A DNA stretch of 64,000 nt from Verrucomicrobiota bacterium (GTDB lineage Bacteria; Verrucomicrobiota; Verrucomicrobiia; Chthoniobacterales; Xiphinematobacteraceae), in assembly GCA_023269545.1 (NCBI GenBank), contig JAHFTB010000004.1:79828-143827 (forward strand), given 5' to 3'. The translations under genes and the position numbers were made by a program. The notes beneath the pieces were generated by a model that was not told the origin of the DNA, ran no database searches, and saw only the letters and a program-made list of their open reading frames with translations. Below, in pieces: positions 18,274 through 26,055 of this stretch. Each line of letters starts with the position of its first letter. The first letter of the stretch is position 1.

Positions 18274-19367
18274 GTGCTTCGACGCTTTGGTTCATACCCT
18301 GCAGTGGAAATGAGCTCTTCTATCTCTTCCGCTGCCAGGCGGAAAGTAGTGCCCGCACTGCTCACAACATTTTCTTCCATCATCACACTTCCAAAATCAT
18401 TAGCACCGTATTTGAGGGCGATTTGACCAATTCGAGGACCCTGGGTCACCCAGGAGCTCTGTAAGTGGGTAAAATTATCCAAGAAGATTCGCGACAGTGC
18501 CTGCATTCTCAGATATTCCATAGAACCGACTGGTTCAGCCCGAAGCTTGGTCTTTTCTGCCTGAAACGTCCAACAAATGAAGGCGGTAAAACCATGGGTT
18601 TCGTCCTGCAAATCGCGAAGACGCTGCAAATGTTCCATTCTGTCTTCCACTGTTTCCACATGGCCAAACATCATAGTAGCGCTAGAATGGAGACCCATCT
18701 CATGGGCAATGCGCATTACCTCCAGCCACTGATTGGAATTACACTTTAATGGAGCAATGCGGTTTCGAATACGATCTACCAAAATTTCGCCACCGCCTCC
18801 GGGTATGGAACCAAGACCCGCTTCGCGAAAAGTTGAAATCACTTCCTTCACGGGCATGCCGAATACCTCTGCAAAGTGGTTAAACTCTGGAGGACTAAAT
18901 CCGTGAACATTGATTTGAGGATATTTCTCCCGGATATGACTAAGAAGCTTCAGATAGTAATCGATTTGCAACTTAGGATGATGTCCTCCTTGCAAGAGCA
19001 CCTGCACGCCTCCCACTGCGGCAAGTTCGTCTAACTTCTGATCAATTTCCTCCAAAGAAAGAACATAATGATCATTGTCCTTCTCGGTACGATAGAATGC
19101 GCAAAATTTACAATAAACATTGCAGACGTTTGTATAATTTACATTTCGATCAACGATATAAGTAACAATGTCGTTGCCACGTCCGTCATAAACATTCTTT
19201 TGTATCAAGCGTCTTCTGGCATCGGCAAGCGCTCCTAATGTATTAAGAGGAAGCTGATAAAGGAGCAGAGCTTCTTGTGAAGAAATGCGCCTTCCTTCGA
19301 AAATTTTTTCGGCGATCTTCTCTACATCTCGCGTCTGCAGAGTAGTCTCCATTCGTACATTTGTCAT
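18252..19367 (-). CDS. mqnC: Cyclic dehypoxanthinyl futalosine synthase, radical SAM
   Basis: Radical-SAM enzyme of the futalosine route to menaquinone that cyclises dehypoxanthine futalosine. The iron-sulfur cluster motif is CNVYCKFC (Cys82, Cys86, Cys89), preceded by NVNYTNV. Other family features are LLQGGHHPKLQIDYY, HGFSPPEF, SIPGGGGEILVDRIR and HSSATMMFGHVETVEDR. The length, 371 residues, fits MqnC better than MqnE: the GGHHP and GGGGEI forms are typical of MqnC. Other mqn genes are not in the window. Overlaps the M24 peptidase gene by 22 bp. The presence of this route rather than Men enzymes is consistent with many Verrucomicrobiota. Confidence 0.92.
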   Translation of the reverse strand: MTNVRMETTLQTRDVEKIAEKIFEGRRISSQEALLLYQLPLNTLGALADARRRLIQKNVYDGRGNDIVTYIVDRNVNYTNVCNVYCKFCAFYRTEKDNDHYVLSLEEIDQKLDELAAVGGVQVLLQGGHHPKLQIDYYLKLLSHIREKYPQINVHGFSPPEFNHFAEVFGMPVKEVISTFREAGLGSIPGGGGEILVDRIRNRIAPLKCNSNQWLEVMRIAHEMGLHSSATMMFGHVETVEDRMEHLQRLRDLQDETHGFTAFICWTFQAEKTKLRAEPVGSMEYLRMQALSRIFLDNFTHLQSSWVTQGPRIGQIALKYGANDFGSVMMEENVVSSAGTTFRLAAEEIEELISTAGYEPKRRSTWYELLS

Positions 19368-19394
19368 AATACGCTCAGAATATTTTACCGGAAT

Positions 19395-20021
19395 TCACAA
19401 ATCAATATCGCTCAAAGCTGTCCACGCACAGCGAAGTTTTTGAAATGCGCGGCCTCGATGGCTCATTTCATTCTTAATTTTAGGGGAAAGTTCGGCAAAG
19501 GTTGTAGAATAGCCCACCGGGTAAAAAAGAGAATCATAACCAAATCCCCTTTGACCGCTTTCATTGTCCGCAAGCGTTCCCTCTATGGAACCTGATACGG
19601 TAACCACAGTTTTTCCGGCCTGAGCCAAGGCGAGAACACAGCGAAATCGAGCGGTTGGCTGTGTTCCTCGGACGCCTATTTCCTCTAAACGTCTTAAAAG
19701 CAGAGCACAATTTTCGGCATCGGTAGCTCCTTGCCCAGCATAGCGAGCAGAAAAAATCCCTGGCGCTCCGTCTAAGGCATCCACCTCCAGACCTGAATCA
19801 TCGGCCAATACCCAATGAGAAAAAAACTTCGATGCAAATTCAGCTTTTAGACGTGCATTCGCCTCAAAAGTATCTCCGGACTCTTCTACCTGGGGCAGGT
19901 CAGCATCCATTCCTAGAATTTCAAAGTTCGGACCCAGCAATTCTGAGAACTCCATGAGCTTATGCTGGTTTTGAGTGGCCACCAAAATTCGGTGCCGGGA
20001 GAGGATGTTTTTCGTTTCCAT
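19395..20021 (-). CDS. rdgB: Non-canonical purine NTP pyrophosphatase (RdgB/HAM1)
   Basis: House-cleaning enzyme that hydrolyses dITP/XTP to the monophosphate, protecting DNA from deaminated purines. Family motifs are LVATQNQHKLMEF at the N terminus (SxNxxK-type), EESGDTFEANARLKAEF, LADDSGLEVDAL, GAPGIFSARYAG, and FGYDSLFYP with the closing SHRGRA. The frame is open to 20141, but that extension reads through the tRNA-Gln gene, so I place the start at the ATG at 20021 (208 aa). The tRNA 3' end is only 14 bp upstream on the same strand, so processing of the tRNA would leave an mRNA with a very short leader. Confidence 0.93.
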   Translation of the reverse strand: METKNILSRHRILVATQNQHKLMEFSELLGPNFEILGMDADLPQVEESGDTFEANARLKAEFASKFFSHWVLADDSGLEVDALDGAPGIFSARYAGQGATDAENCALLLRRLEEIGVRGTQPTARFRCVLALAQAGKTVVTVSGSIEGTLADNESGQRGFGYDSLFYPVGYSTTFAELSPKIKNEMSHRGRAFQKLRCAWTALSDIDL

Positions 20022-20035
20022 GCAGGAAATCCGAC

Positions 20036-20109
20036 TGGCTGCCCCGCATGGACTCGAACCATGAATAACGCCTCCAAAGGGCGCTGTGTTACCATTACAC
20101 CACAGGGCA
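20036..20109 (-). tRNA. tRNA-Gln (anticodon UUG)
   Basis: The 74-nt cloverleaf was folded by eye. The acceptor stem pairs TGCCCTG with CGGGGCA (one G-U pair), the D-arm is GTGT..ACAC, and the anticodon arm GCGCC-CTTTGGA-GGCGT carries TTG. The T-arm is CATGG-TTCGAGT-CCATG. The discriminator is G, and CCA is encoded. All stems pair and the anticodon is unambiguous. It is the only tRNA I found in the window. Confidence 0.95.
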
Positions 20110-20275
20110 AGAGCTGGAAACCTATCCCAATTCATTTGCATAGGGCAAATGCTTTATGCCTTTTTTAAAAAATTTGAGCATTTTAAATCATCATGCCTCA
20201 GCATATTCAGAAAAAGAATTCATCGGATAGGTCTGACCTCATTCCACTACAATCCATTCAAATCTCCTCAGCATC

Positions 20276-21487
20276 ATGAACAATAAATTGCGAAATCGGC
20301 TTTTAGCATTGGTTTGTTTGCTTGTTTTTCTCGGCGGAGGCATTGCCCTTTACTATTCTAATTGGTTGATTCAGAAGCCATTCGGAATAGTTCTTTTTAT
20401 TTCGGACGGCCTCACCTCCAGCACCTTAACAGCATCGCGTCTTTATGAAGGTGGCGCTGACCATCGTTTGTCTTTGGAGTCTCTCCCCCATCTGGCCCTA
20501 CTTTCCACCTACGCTCATGATTACGCAGTGCCTGATGACGCCTCGGCTGCAACCGCATTAGCCACAGGACAAAAAGTAAATCGACATGCGCTCTCCATGG
20601 ATATCAACAATACTCCCTTGCCTTCTTTGGCAGATCTGGCTCATGCACGAGGAAGAAGTGTGGGACTCATTACCAATTCTTATCTGATATCGCCTGGCCT
20701 CGCAGCGTTCTTTGCAAAAACCTCTTCCTCTTTGGATAGCTCTTCCATAGCAGCACAACTAGTGGATCAGCCTGTTGCTGATGTTTTTTTAGGAGGAGGA
20801 GCGGGGGATTTTTTGCCACTCGACTCCAATGGGAGACGCAAAGATGGACGGGATCTTTTTTGGGAAATGCGCCAAAATGGGTATGAAATCATACGCACTC
20901 GATCTGAGTTAGAAAACACTCCTCTTTGGCGAACACCGAAAGTATTTGGTGTCTTTGCCATGGATGAAATGGCTTTTCCTGACGAAGTTCAATCCCGCGC
21001 TGGTCAGCCCACTCTGGCAGAAATGGTCCGCCAAGCCATTCAATTACTCCAATATAATCGCAAGGGATATTTACTGGTTGTGGATTCCAGCTTAATGGAT
21101 AGTGCGGCACGCCGTAATGAAGGCGAACGAATGCTGCGCTGTATGGGAGAGCTCGATAAAGCTGTTGCAACCGCTCTTCAATATGCGGGAGACACCGCTC
21201 TCATTGTGGTAACGGCAAAGCAAGCCATCGGAGGCTTGCGCTTAAACGGATATCCCTTTAGGCGCGACAAGGGAGTCTCTCTCATTGGAACAAACACCCA
21301 AGGCATTCCCTCGCTCACGTGGTCCACTGGTCCCGGAGCTACGGACGGTCCTTCCTCTTGGCCGGCAAGTTCCGCTTTGGGAGTCGCAGAGGATGTTCTC
21401 GCTCTCGGCTCCGGCCCCGGTTCTGAGACACTTTCCGGGCTGCAGGATAATACAGTGGTCTTTAAAATTCTGGAGTCAAAACTCTAA
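20276..21487 (+). CDS. Alkaline-phosphatase-fold protein lacking the catalytic residues (probable pseudoenzyme)
   Basis: N-terminal membrane anchor or signal (LLALVCLLVFLGGGIALYY, about 9-27) followed by an extracytoplasmic domain of the PhoA family. The overall pattern is clear: GIVLFISDGLTSSTL, the ATALATGQKVNRHALSMD block, a two-helix segment RRNEGERMLRCMGELDKAV and the closing LSGLQDNTVVFKIL. The active site is not conserved. Where PhoA has D-S-A-A-S with the nucleophile Ser, this has PDDASAATA (Ser to Asp). The Zn ligand motif TADH reads TAKQ, the E...D...H motif reads VDSSLMDSAAR (His to Arg), and the C-terminal His is absent. Length of 403 is near the family norm, and there is no frameshift, so it appears maintained. 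Phosphatase activity is unlikely; a binding or regulatory role is speculation. Confidence 0.85.
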   Translation: MNNKLRNRLLALVCLLVFLGGGIALYYSNWLIQKPFGIVLFISDGLTSSTLTASRLYEGGADHRLSLESLPHLALLSTYAHDYAVPDDASAATALATGQKVNRHALSMDINNTPLPSLADLAHARGRSVGLITNSYLISPGLAAFFAKTSSSLDSSSIAAQLVDQPVADVFLGGGAGDFLPLDSNGRRKDGRDLFWEMRQNGYEIIRTRSELENTPLWRTPKVFGVFAMDEMAFPDEVQSRAGQPTLAEMVRQAIQLLQYNRKGYLLVVDSSLMDSAARRNEGERMLRCMGELDKAVATALQYAGDTALIVVTAKQAIGGLRLNGYPFRRDKGVSLIGTNTQGIPSLTWSTGPGATDGPSSWPASSALGVAEDVLALGSGPGSETLSGLQDNTVVFKILESKL

Positions 21488-21494
21488 AAATGTT

Positions 21495-22862
21495 TTAAAA
21501 TTTCTTCCGTAAGTGACTGGGTAAGATAGAAAGCTGCTCCCGATATTTTGCTACCGTCCGGCGCGCAATGGGAAGTCCTTTTTCCTTTAAAAGAGCCACC
21601 ATGTCCTGATCGCTCCAGGGCTGCGAAGGATCTTCATTATTCACCATTTCTGATACTGCTTTTCTTACACTCTCATTGCTCACGGATTCTCCCTTTGCCG
21701 TCTGATAACCGGAGGTAAAAAAGTACTTCATTTCAAAGACTCCCTGAGGAGTACCCATATATTTGCCAGAGACAGCTCGGCTGACAGTAGTTTCATGAAG
21801 CCCTACCGCTTGAGCAACCTGTCCCATGGTCATGGGGCGTAGACTTTCCAATCCATTTTCGAGAAAATCACGCTGTCGACTCACAATTTGTCGAGCGATT
21901 TCCAGAATAGTCTCCTGTCGTTGTTGGATGCTACGAATAAAGAAACGTCCTCCTCGAACTTTTTCCCGAATATAATCTCGCACCTCCAAGCTGCTCCCCG
22001 ATTGAGAAAGAAGTTCCTTATATGAAGAATTGATACGGAGACGCGGCAAATCGTCATTATTGAGGAAAATGCAGTATTCTCCATCTTCTCCCTTTTCTAT
22101 TATGACATCCACAATGACAGAAAGCTCAGAGGGATCTGCAAAGATTCGTCCTGGCTTGGGGTTCAAATGCCCAATACGATCGGCCGCCTTACTCACTTCG
22201 CTCAAAGGCACTTGAAGCGCCTTTGCAATTTCCGCTAACTTTCTTCGCCCTAGAGCTTCCAAATGAGACGCGATGATCCTATTTTCGAGACTCTCCTCTC
22301 GCTTCTGCCGTTGCAATTGAAGGAGCAGGCATTCCCGGAGGTTGCGCGCAGCTATTCCCGCTGGTTCCAGAGTTTGAATACGATTTAAGATTTCCTCGAT
22401 CTTTGCCATATCCACACGAGCGGATCGGGCAATTTCTTCTACCGAAGCTTCCAGATAGCCTGCTTCGTCTATATTGCCTACGATCCATGCAGCAATACGT
22501 TTATCCTCCTTCCCCATCCCCATCCATTCTACCTGCTCAGCGAGGAACCGCTGCAATGTATTGGTTTCTGTGAGCGAATTGATTAAAAATTGATGTCGCT
22601 GTTCCGCATCCGAGGGAGTGGTAGATTGCACATAATAGGTATTCCATTCGTCTTCCAGAGAAGATAATTCCTTGTCAGATAGAGAAGATTCTTCCGATTC
22701 CGAGGGCGGCTCCTCTTCCAACGTTGGATTTGCCATCATCTCGGTAACCGCCAACCCTTTCAGTTCCATGAGAGGTGCTTGCAAAATCTGTAAACTTTGC
22801 CGCATTTGTGGAGAAAGCGTCTGCTGCAAAGCAAATTTTTGAATTTGTTCCATTCCCGACAT
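21495..22862 (-). CDS. rpoN: RNA polymerase sigma-54 factor
   Basis: Alternative sigma factor that recognises -24/-12 promoters and needs AAA+ activators. The N-terminal Gln/Leu-rich activator-interaction region starts at QIQKFALQQTLSPQMRQSLQ, an acidic region II follows (EEEPPSESEESSLSDKE, about 49-65), and then the core-binding and HTH regions. The RpoN box ARRTVAKYREQL is complete near the C terminus (about 434-445). Length 455 is normal. It converges on the phosphatase-like gene with 7 bp between their stop codons. No activator (NtrC-type) gene is in the window. ATG at 22853 (residue 4) is an alternative start. Confidence 0.95.
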   Translation of the reverse strand: MSGMEQIQKFALQQTLSPQMRQSLQILQAPLMELKGLAVTEMMANPTLEEEPPSESEESSLSDKELSSLEDEWNTYYVQSTTPSDAEQRHQFLINSLTETNTLQRFLAEQVEWMGMGKEDKRIAAWIVGNIDEAGYLEASVEEIARSARVDMAKIEEILNRIQTLEPAGIAARNLRECLLLQLQRQKREESLENRIIASHLEALGRRKLAEIAKALQVPLSEVSKAADRIGHLNPKPGRIFADPSELSVIVDVIIEKGEDGEYCIFLNNDDLPRLRINSSYKELLSQSGSSLEVRDYIREKVRGGRFFIRSIQQRQETILEIARQIVSRQRDFLENGLESLRPMTMGQVAQAVGLHETTVSRAVSGKYMGTPQGVFEMKYFFTSGYQTAKGESVSNESVRKAVSEMVNNEDPSQPWSDQDMVALLKEKGLPIARRTVAKYREQLSILPSHLRKKF

Positions 22863-22995
22863 ATCGTTCAGGAAATTACGGCATTAAAATTGCTCTGCAA
22901 GCAATTTCCGAGCCATATTCCAAAATGGCTTGGTTTTAATCCGTATGGCCCCGATAACCATTTACACAGAGAAGAGACGCCTCTAAAAAAAGCTG

Positions 22996-24015
22996 ATGCA
23001 GCCTATAGTAGCCTTCTACGACAGCAAATCTTATGATGAAATTTTTTTTAAAAAAGCTGCCGGAAATAAGCTGCTCTTTGACTTTCATCCTTTTGAGCTG
23101 ACAGCAAAAACTGCTGAATCCGCACGCGGTGCTTTTGCTGTCTGCGCATTTGTGCACGACATTCTGGATCGCATTTGTTTGGAAAAGCTTAAGAAAGCAG
23201 GAATTCAACTGCTTGCACTACGCTGCGCAGGCTTCAATTATCTGGATCTGGAAGCTGCCAAAGAATTGCAAATCACCGTCGTACGGGTTCCCACTTATTC
23301 TCCCAATGCTATTGCCGAACATACTTGTGCGCTTCTTCTTTCGCTGAACCGAAAAATCCATCGCGCATATAACCGAATTCGGGAGCATAACTTTAGCTTG
23401 GATGGATTAATGGGATTTAATATTGCTGGCAAAACCATTGGTATCGTGGGCTGCGGCAAAATCGGAAAGAAGGCGGCACAAATTTTTCGAGGATTTGAGG
23501 CACATGTACTTGCATACGACCCTCTTCCAGACCTACACTGGGCAGCCCACTACGGCGTTCAGCTAACAAATCTGGCGAACCTTTTTAAAAACAGTGATAT
23601 TATTTCACTGCATCTTCCCCTCATGAAAGAGACAGAGCACCTGATCCGTTCGGAGACGCTTGCTCAGATGAAAGCAGGAGTAGTTCTTCTCAATACAAGT
23701 CGCGGAAAACTCATACACACCGTTCATCTGATCGAAGCGCTGCGCTCGGGTCAAGTGGGAGCCGTCGCCTTGGATGTCTACGAAGAAGAAGATGCGTTTT
23801 TCTATCATGATCGTTCTCAAGAAATTTTACAAGACGAACAATTAGCATATCTATTAACATTCCCAAATGTATTAGTAACCGCACATCAAGCATTTTTAAC
23901 CCAAGAAGCTCTCACAGAAATCGCCGCGACTACTGTGGAAAATATTCTGGCTTCGCACGAGAGGCGCCCTCTCCAAAAAGATACTATTTTAGTGCCCCCC
24001 TCAAACTTAAATTAA
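22996..24015 (+). CDS. D-isomer-specific 2-hydroxyacid dehydrogenase (D-lactate dehydrogenase-like)
   Basis: Cytosolic NAD-dependent dehydrogenase that interconverts 2-oxoacids and D-2-hydroxyacids. The NAD motif is GIVGCGKIGKKAAQIF (about 149-164). The catalytic Arg is in NTSRGKLIH, the Glu in DVYEEEDAFF and the His in TAHQAFLTQEAL. LRCAGFNYLDLEAA and the YSPNAIAEHT segment are typical of fermentative LdhA-type members, and the extra loop DAFFYHDRS matches those as well. D-lactate is the likely substrate, but related D-hydroxyacids cannot be excluded. Length 339 is normal. Five bases after the stop lies the direct repeat of miniature element copy C. Confidence 0.9.
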   Translation: MQPIVAFYDSKSYDEIFFKKAAGNKLLFDFHPFELTAKTAESARGAFAVCAFVHDILDRICLEKLKKAGIQLLALRCAGFNYLDLEAAKELQITVVRVPTYSPNAIAEHTCALLLSLNRKIHRAYNRIREHNFSLDGLMGFNIAGKTIGIVGCGKIGKKAAQIFRGFEAHVLAYDPLPDLHWAAHYGVQLTNLANLFKNSDIISLHLPLMKETEHLIRSETLAQMKAGVVLLNTSRGKLIHTVHLIEALRSGQVGAVALDVYEEEDAFFYHDRSQEILQDEQLAYLLTFPNVLVTAHQAFLTQEALTEIAATTVENILASHERRPLQKDTILVPPSNLN

Positions 24016-24027
24016 ATGGAATTATAA

Positions 24028-24106
24028 CTGATGTTACGCACTTTGAGGAGCCCTGGGAGCAAAAAACATTTTAGCCTACAAGATTTCCTTTTTTGCGTCA
24101 CCTCAC
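24028..24106 (-). mobile_element. Miniature inverted-repeat element, copy C
   Basis: A 79-bp copy in reverse orientation with a few internal deletions. It starts CTGATGTTACGCAC and ends GCGTCACCTCAC on the plus strand. It is flanked by an exact 7-bp direct repeat ATTATAA (24021-24027 and 24107-24113). It lies between the dehydrogenase stop and hemB, ending about 45 bp before the hemB start codon, so it occupies the hemB promoter/leader region. Confidence 0.8.
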
Positions 24107-24151
24107 ATTATAATTAAAATTAATAAGGTAATATTTAAAAAAATAAAGTCC

Positions 24152-25144
24152 ATGAACTTAATTGATCGTCCGCGTCGAAATAGAAAAAATCCTGCTATTC
24201 GTTCACTTGTCCGGGAAACGACACTTTCCGTATCGAATTTAATTCAACCGCTTTTTTTATGGGAAAAAGAATGGTCCGAACCGATTGAATCCATGCCCGG
24301 CATCATGAGATTAAGCCCGAAAGATTTACTCCAAGAATGTGAAAATCTCCTGCGCTGGGGAATTTCCGCCATAGCATTATTTCCCTATATCGAGCCAAAG
24401 TATAAGGACTCGAGAGGTTCGCACGGATTAAATCCTGATAATATTCTTTTGACAGCCATACAAGCCATTAAAAAGGCGTATCCGGATCTAATAGTCATCG
24501 CCGACATTGCTTTGGATCCCTTTACTGACCATGGACATGATGGCATTATGAATGCTCAAGGGAGAATATTAAACGACCCTACGGTCGAAATGCTTTGTAA
24601 GATGGCCATAGTCTCAGCTCAAGCGGGAGCGGATATCGTGGCACCTTCGGATATGATGGATGGTCGAGTGGGAGCCATTCGAGAAGCTTTGGATCAAGCT
24701 GAATTCGAAGAAGTTTCCATTATGAGCTATGCGGCTAAGTATGCAAGTGCCTATTATGGACCATTTCGCGATGCGGTAGGCAGCAAAAAAGATAAAAAGT
24801 TTCCGCTCGACAAAAAAACCTATCAAATGGATCCATCAAATATTCGCGAAGCACTCCGAGAAATCTTTTTAGATATTCAAGAAGGTTCTGATATACTGAT
24901 AATCAAACCTGCCGGAGCTTATTTGGATGTGATTCGTGCGGTGCGGGACCAGGTTTTACTCCCTCTTGCCGCATATCAGGTTTCGGGAGAATACGCGCAA
25001 ATCTGCGCCGCCGCACGTTTGGGTTGGCTCGATTACGAACCAATAAGGGACGAATCACTCCTCGCAATCCGCCGGGCCGGAGCTGATATGATCCTCACAT
25101 ATTTTGCCCATGAAATAGCGGAAGCAAATTTCAAAACATTATAA
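24152..25144 (+). CDS. hemB: Porphobilinogen synthase (delta-aminolevulinate dehydratase)
   Basis: Condenses two 5-aminolevulinate molecules to porphobilinogen in haem, sirohaem and cobalamin synthesis. The Schiff-base Lys252 lies in LIIKPAGAYLDVIR and the second active-site Lys196 in SYAAKYASAYYGPFRDAVGS. The SDMMDGRVGAIREALD segment is conserved. The metal-binding loop reads ALDPFTDHGHDG (about 120-131), without the cysteines of zinc-dependent enzymes, so this is the Mg-dependent type. Length 330 is normal. A miniature element sits just upstream. Confidence 0.96.
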   Translation: MNLIDRPRRNRKNPAIRSLVRETTLSVSNLIQPLFLWEKEWSEPIESMPGIMRLSPKDLLQECENLLRWGISAIALFPYIEPKYKDSRGSHGLNPDNILLTAIQAIKKAYPDLIVIADIALDPFTDHGHDGIMNAQGRILNDPTVEMLCKMAIVSAQAGADIVAPSDMMDGRVGAIREALDQAEFEEVSIMSYAAKYASAYYGPFRDAVGSKKDKKFPLDKKTYQMDPSNIREALREIFLDIQEGSDILIIKPAGAYLDVIRAVRDQVLLPLAAYQVSGEYAQICAAARLGWLDYEPIRDESLLAIRRAGADMILTYFAHEIAEANFKTL

Positions 25145-25154
25145 TAGTCATACA

Positions 25155-25943
25155 TCACTGGAGTGAAGGTTTGACCGTCAGGGTAATTCTGTGGTTTTTA
25201 CGACGCAATATCACTCGGCAAGAAAATGCCTCCGAGAGAACTGAGGAATTGAGCTGAGAAAGTGGGCCGGCAGTAAGGACGCGGCCTGATTTCAGCACGA
25301 GCGCATGTGTTAAGCAGGGAATAATTTCCTCCACATGATGCGTAACAAAAAGCAAAGGAGCGGCATGAGTGGAAGCCGCATGATGAGTCAAAAACGCGAG
25401 AAAGTCCTCGCGAGCAACGGGGTCCAGGCCGGCACAGGGTTCATCCAGAATCAGGATGGCTGGTTTTGCCATTAAGGCGCGGGCAATGAGAATTCGCTGC
25501 CGCTCGCCTTGAGAAAAGAGAGCCCAGATTTTTCCTTCCAAATGGTCTGCTTTGACACTTTCCAAAAGGTCCAACGCAGAACGCCGTTCCGCTTTGTGGA
25601 TACGTTTCCAGGATCCAATGGACGCGGATTTGCCTCCGACTACAATTTCCAACCCGGTATCTTCAGGATGTATCAGATTTGCCACACTGCTGCTCACAAT
25701 TCCCACAGCCTTTCGCAACTCCCTCCAATCCGAGTGACCGAAAGATTCATTCAATACCGTAATGGTTCCCGTAGTCGGGGTGAGGTAACCCACCAGGGCT
25801 TTTAACAGAGAGGTTTTTCCGGATCCATTGGCTCCTAGGATAGCCCAATTTTCTCCACGCCGTACTTGCCAGGAAATATCATCCAGTATTTTGAACTTGG
25901 AGCGATGAATAGATAGGCCCTGAATCTCTAAGATTGAAACCAT
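25155..25943 (-). CDS. ABC transporter ATP-binding protein
   Basis: Single nucleotide-binding domain of 262 residues. Walker A GANGSGKTS is at 37-45, the signature FSQGERQRILIARAL near 143-157, Walker B LILDEPCAGLDP near 163-174 and a switch His in FVTHHVEEI. The signature Gln/Gly form (SQGERQR) resembles the ModF/YlmA-like group of solo ATPases. No permease or binding-protein gene is adjacent, so its partner is elsewhere or it acts alone. The stop lies 10 bp from the convergent hemB stop. Substrate unknown. Confidence 0.88.
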   Translation of the reverse strand: MVSILEIQGLSIHRSKFKILDDISWQVRRGENWAILGANGSGKTSLLKALVGYLTPTTGTITVLNESFGHSDWRELRKAVGIVSSSVANLIHPEDTGLEIVVGGKSASIGSWKRIHKAERRSALDLLESVKADHLEGKIWALFSQGERQRILIARALMAKPAILILDEPCAGLDPVAREDFLAFLTHHAASTHAAPLLFVTHHVEEIIPCLTHALVLKSGRVLTAGPLSQLNSSVLSEAFSCRVILRRKNHRITLTVKPSLQ

Positions 25944-26055
25944 AAGTATGCCGTAGCTTCCTCAAACTCTATTGCCAAGATATGTTTTGTAAATAAAGCT
26001 AAGCATTTTCATAATACGTTTGTAATAAGTTTTCTTAAAGAATTAAATATTTGCC

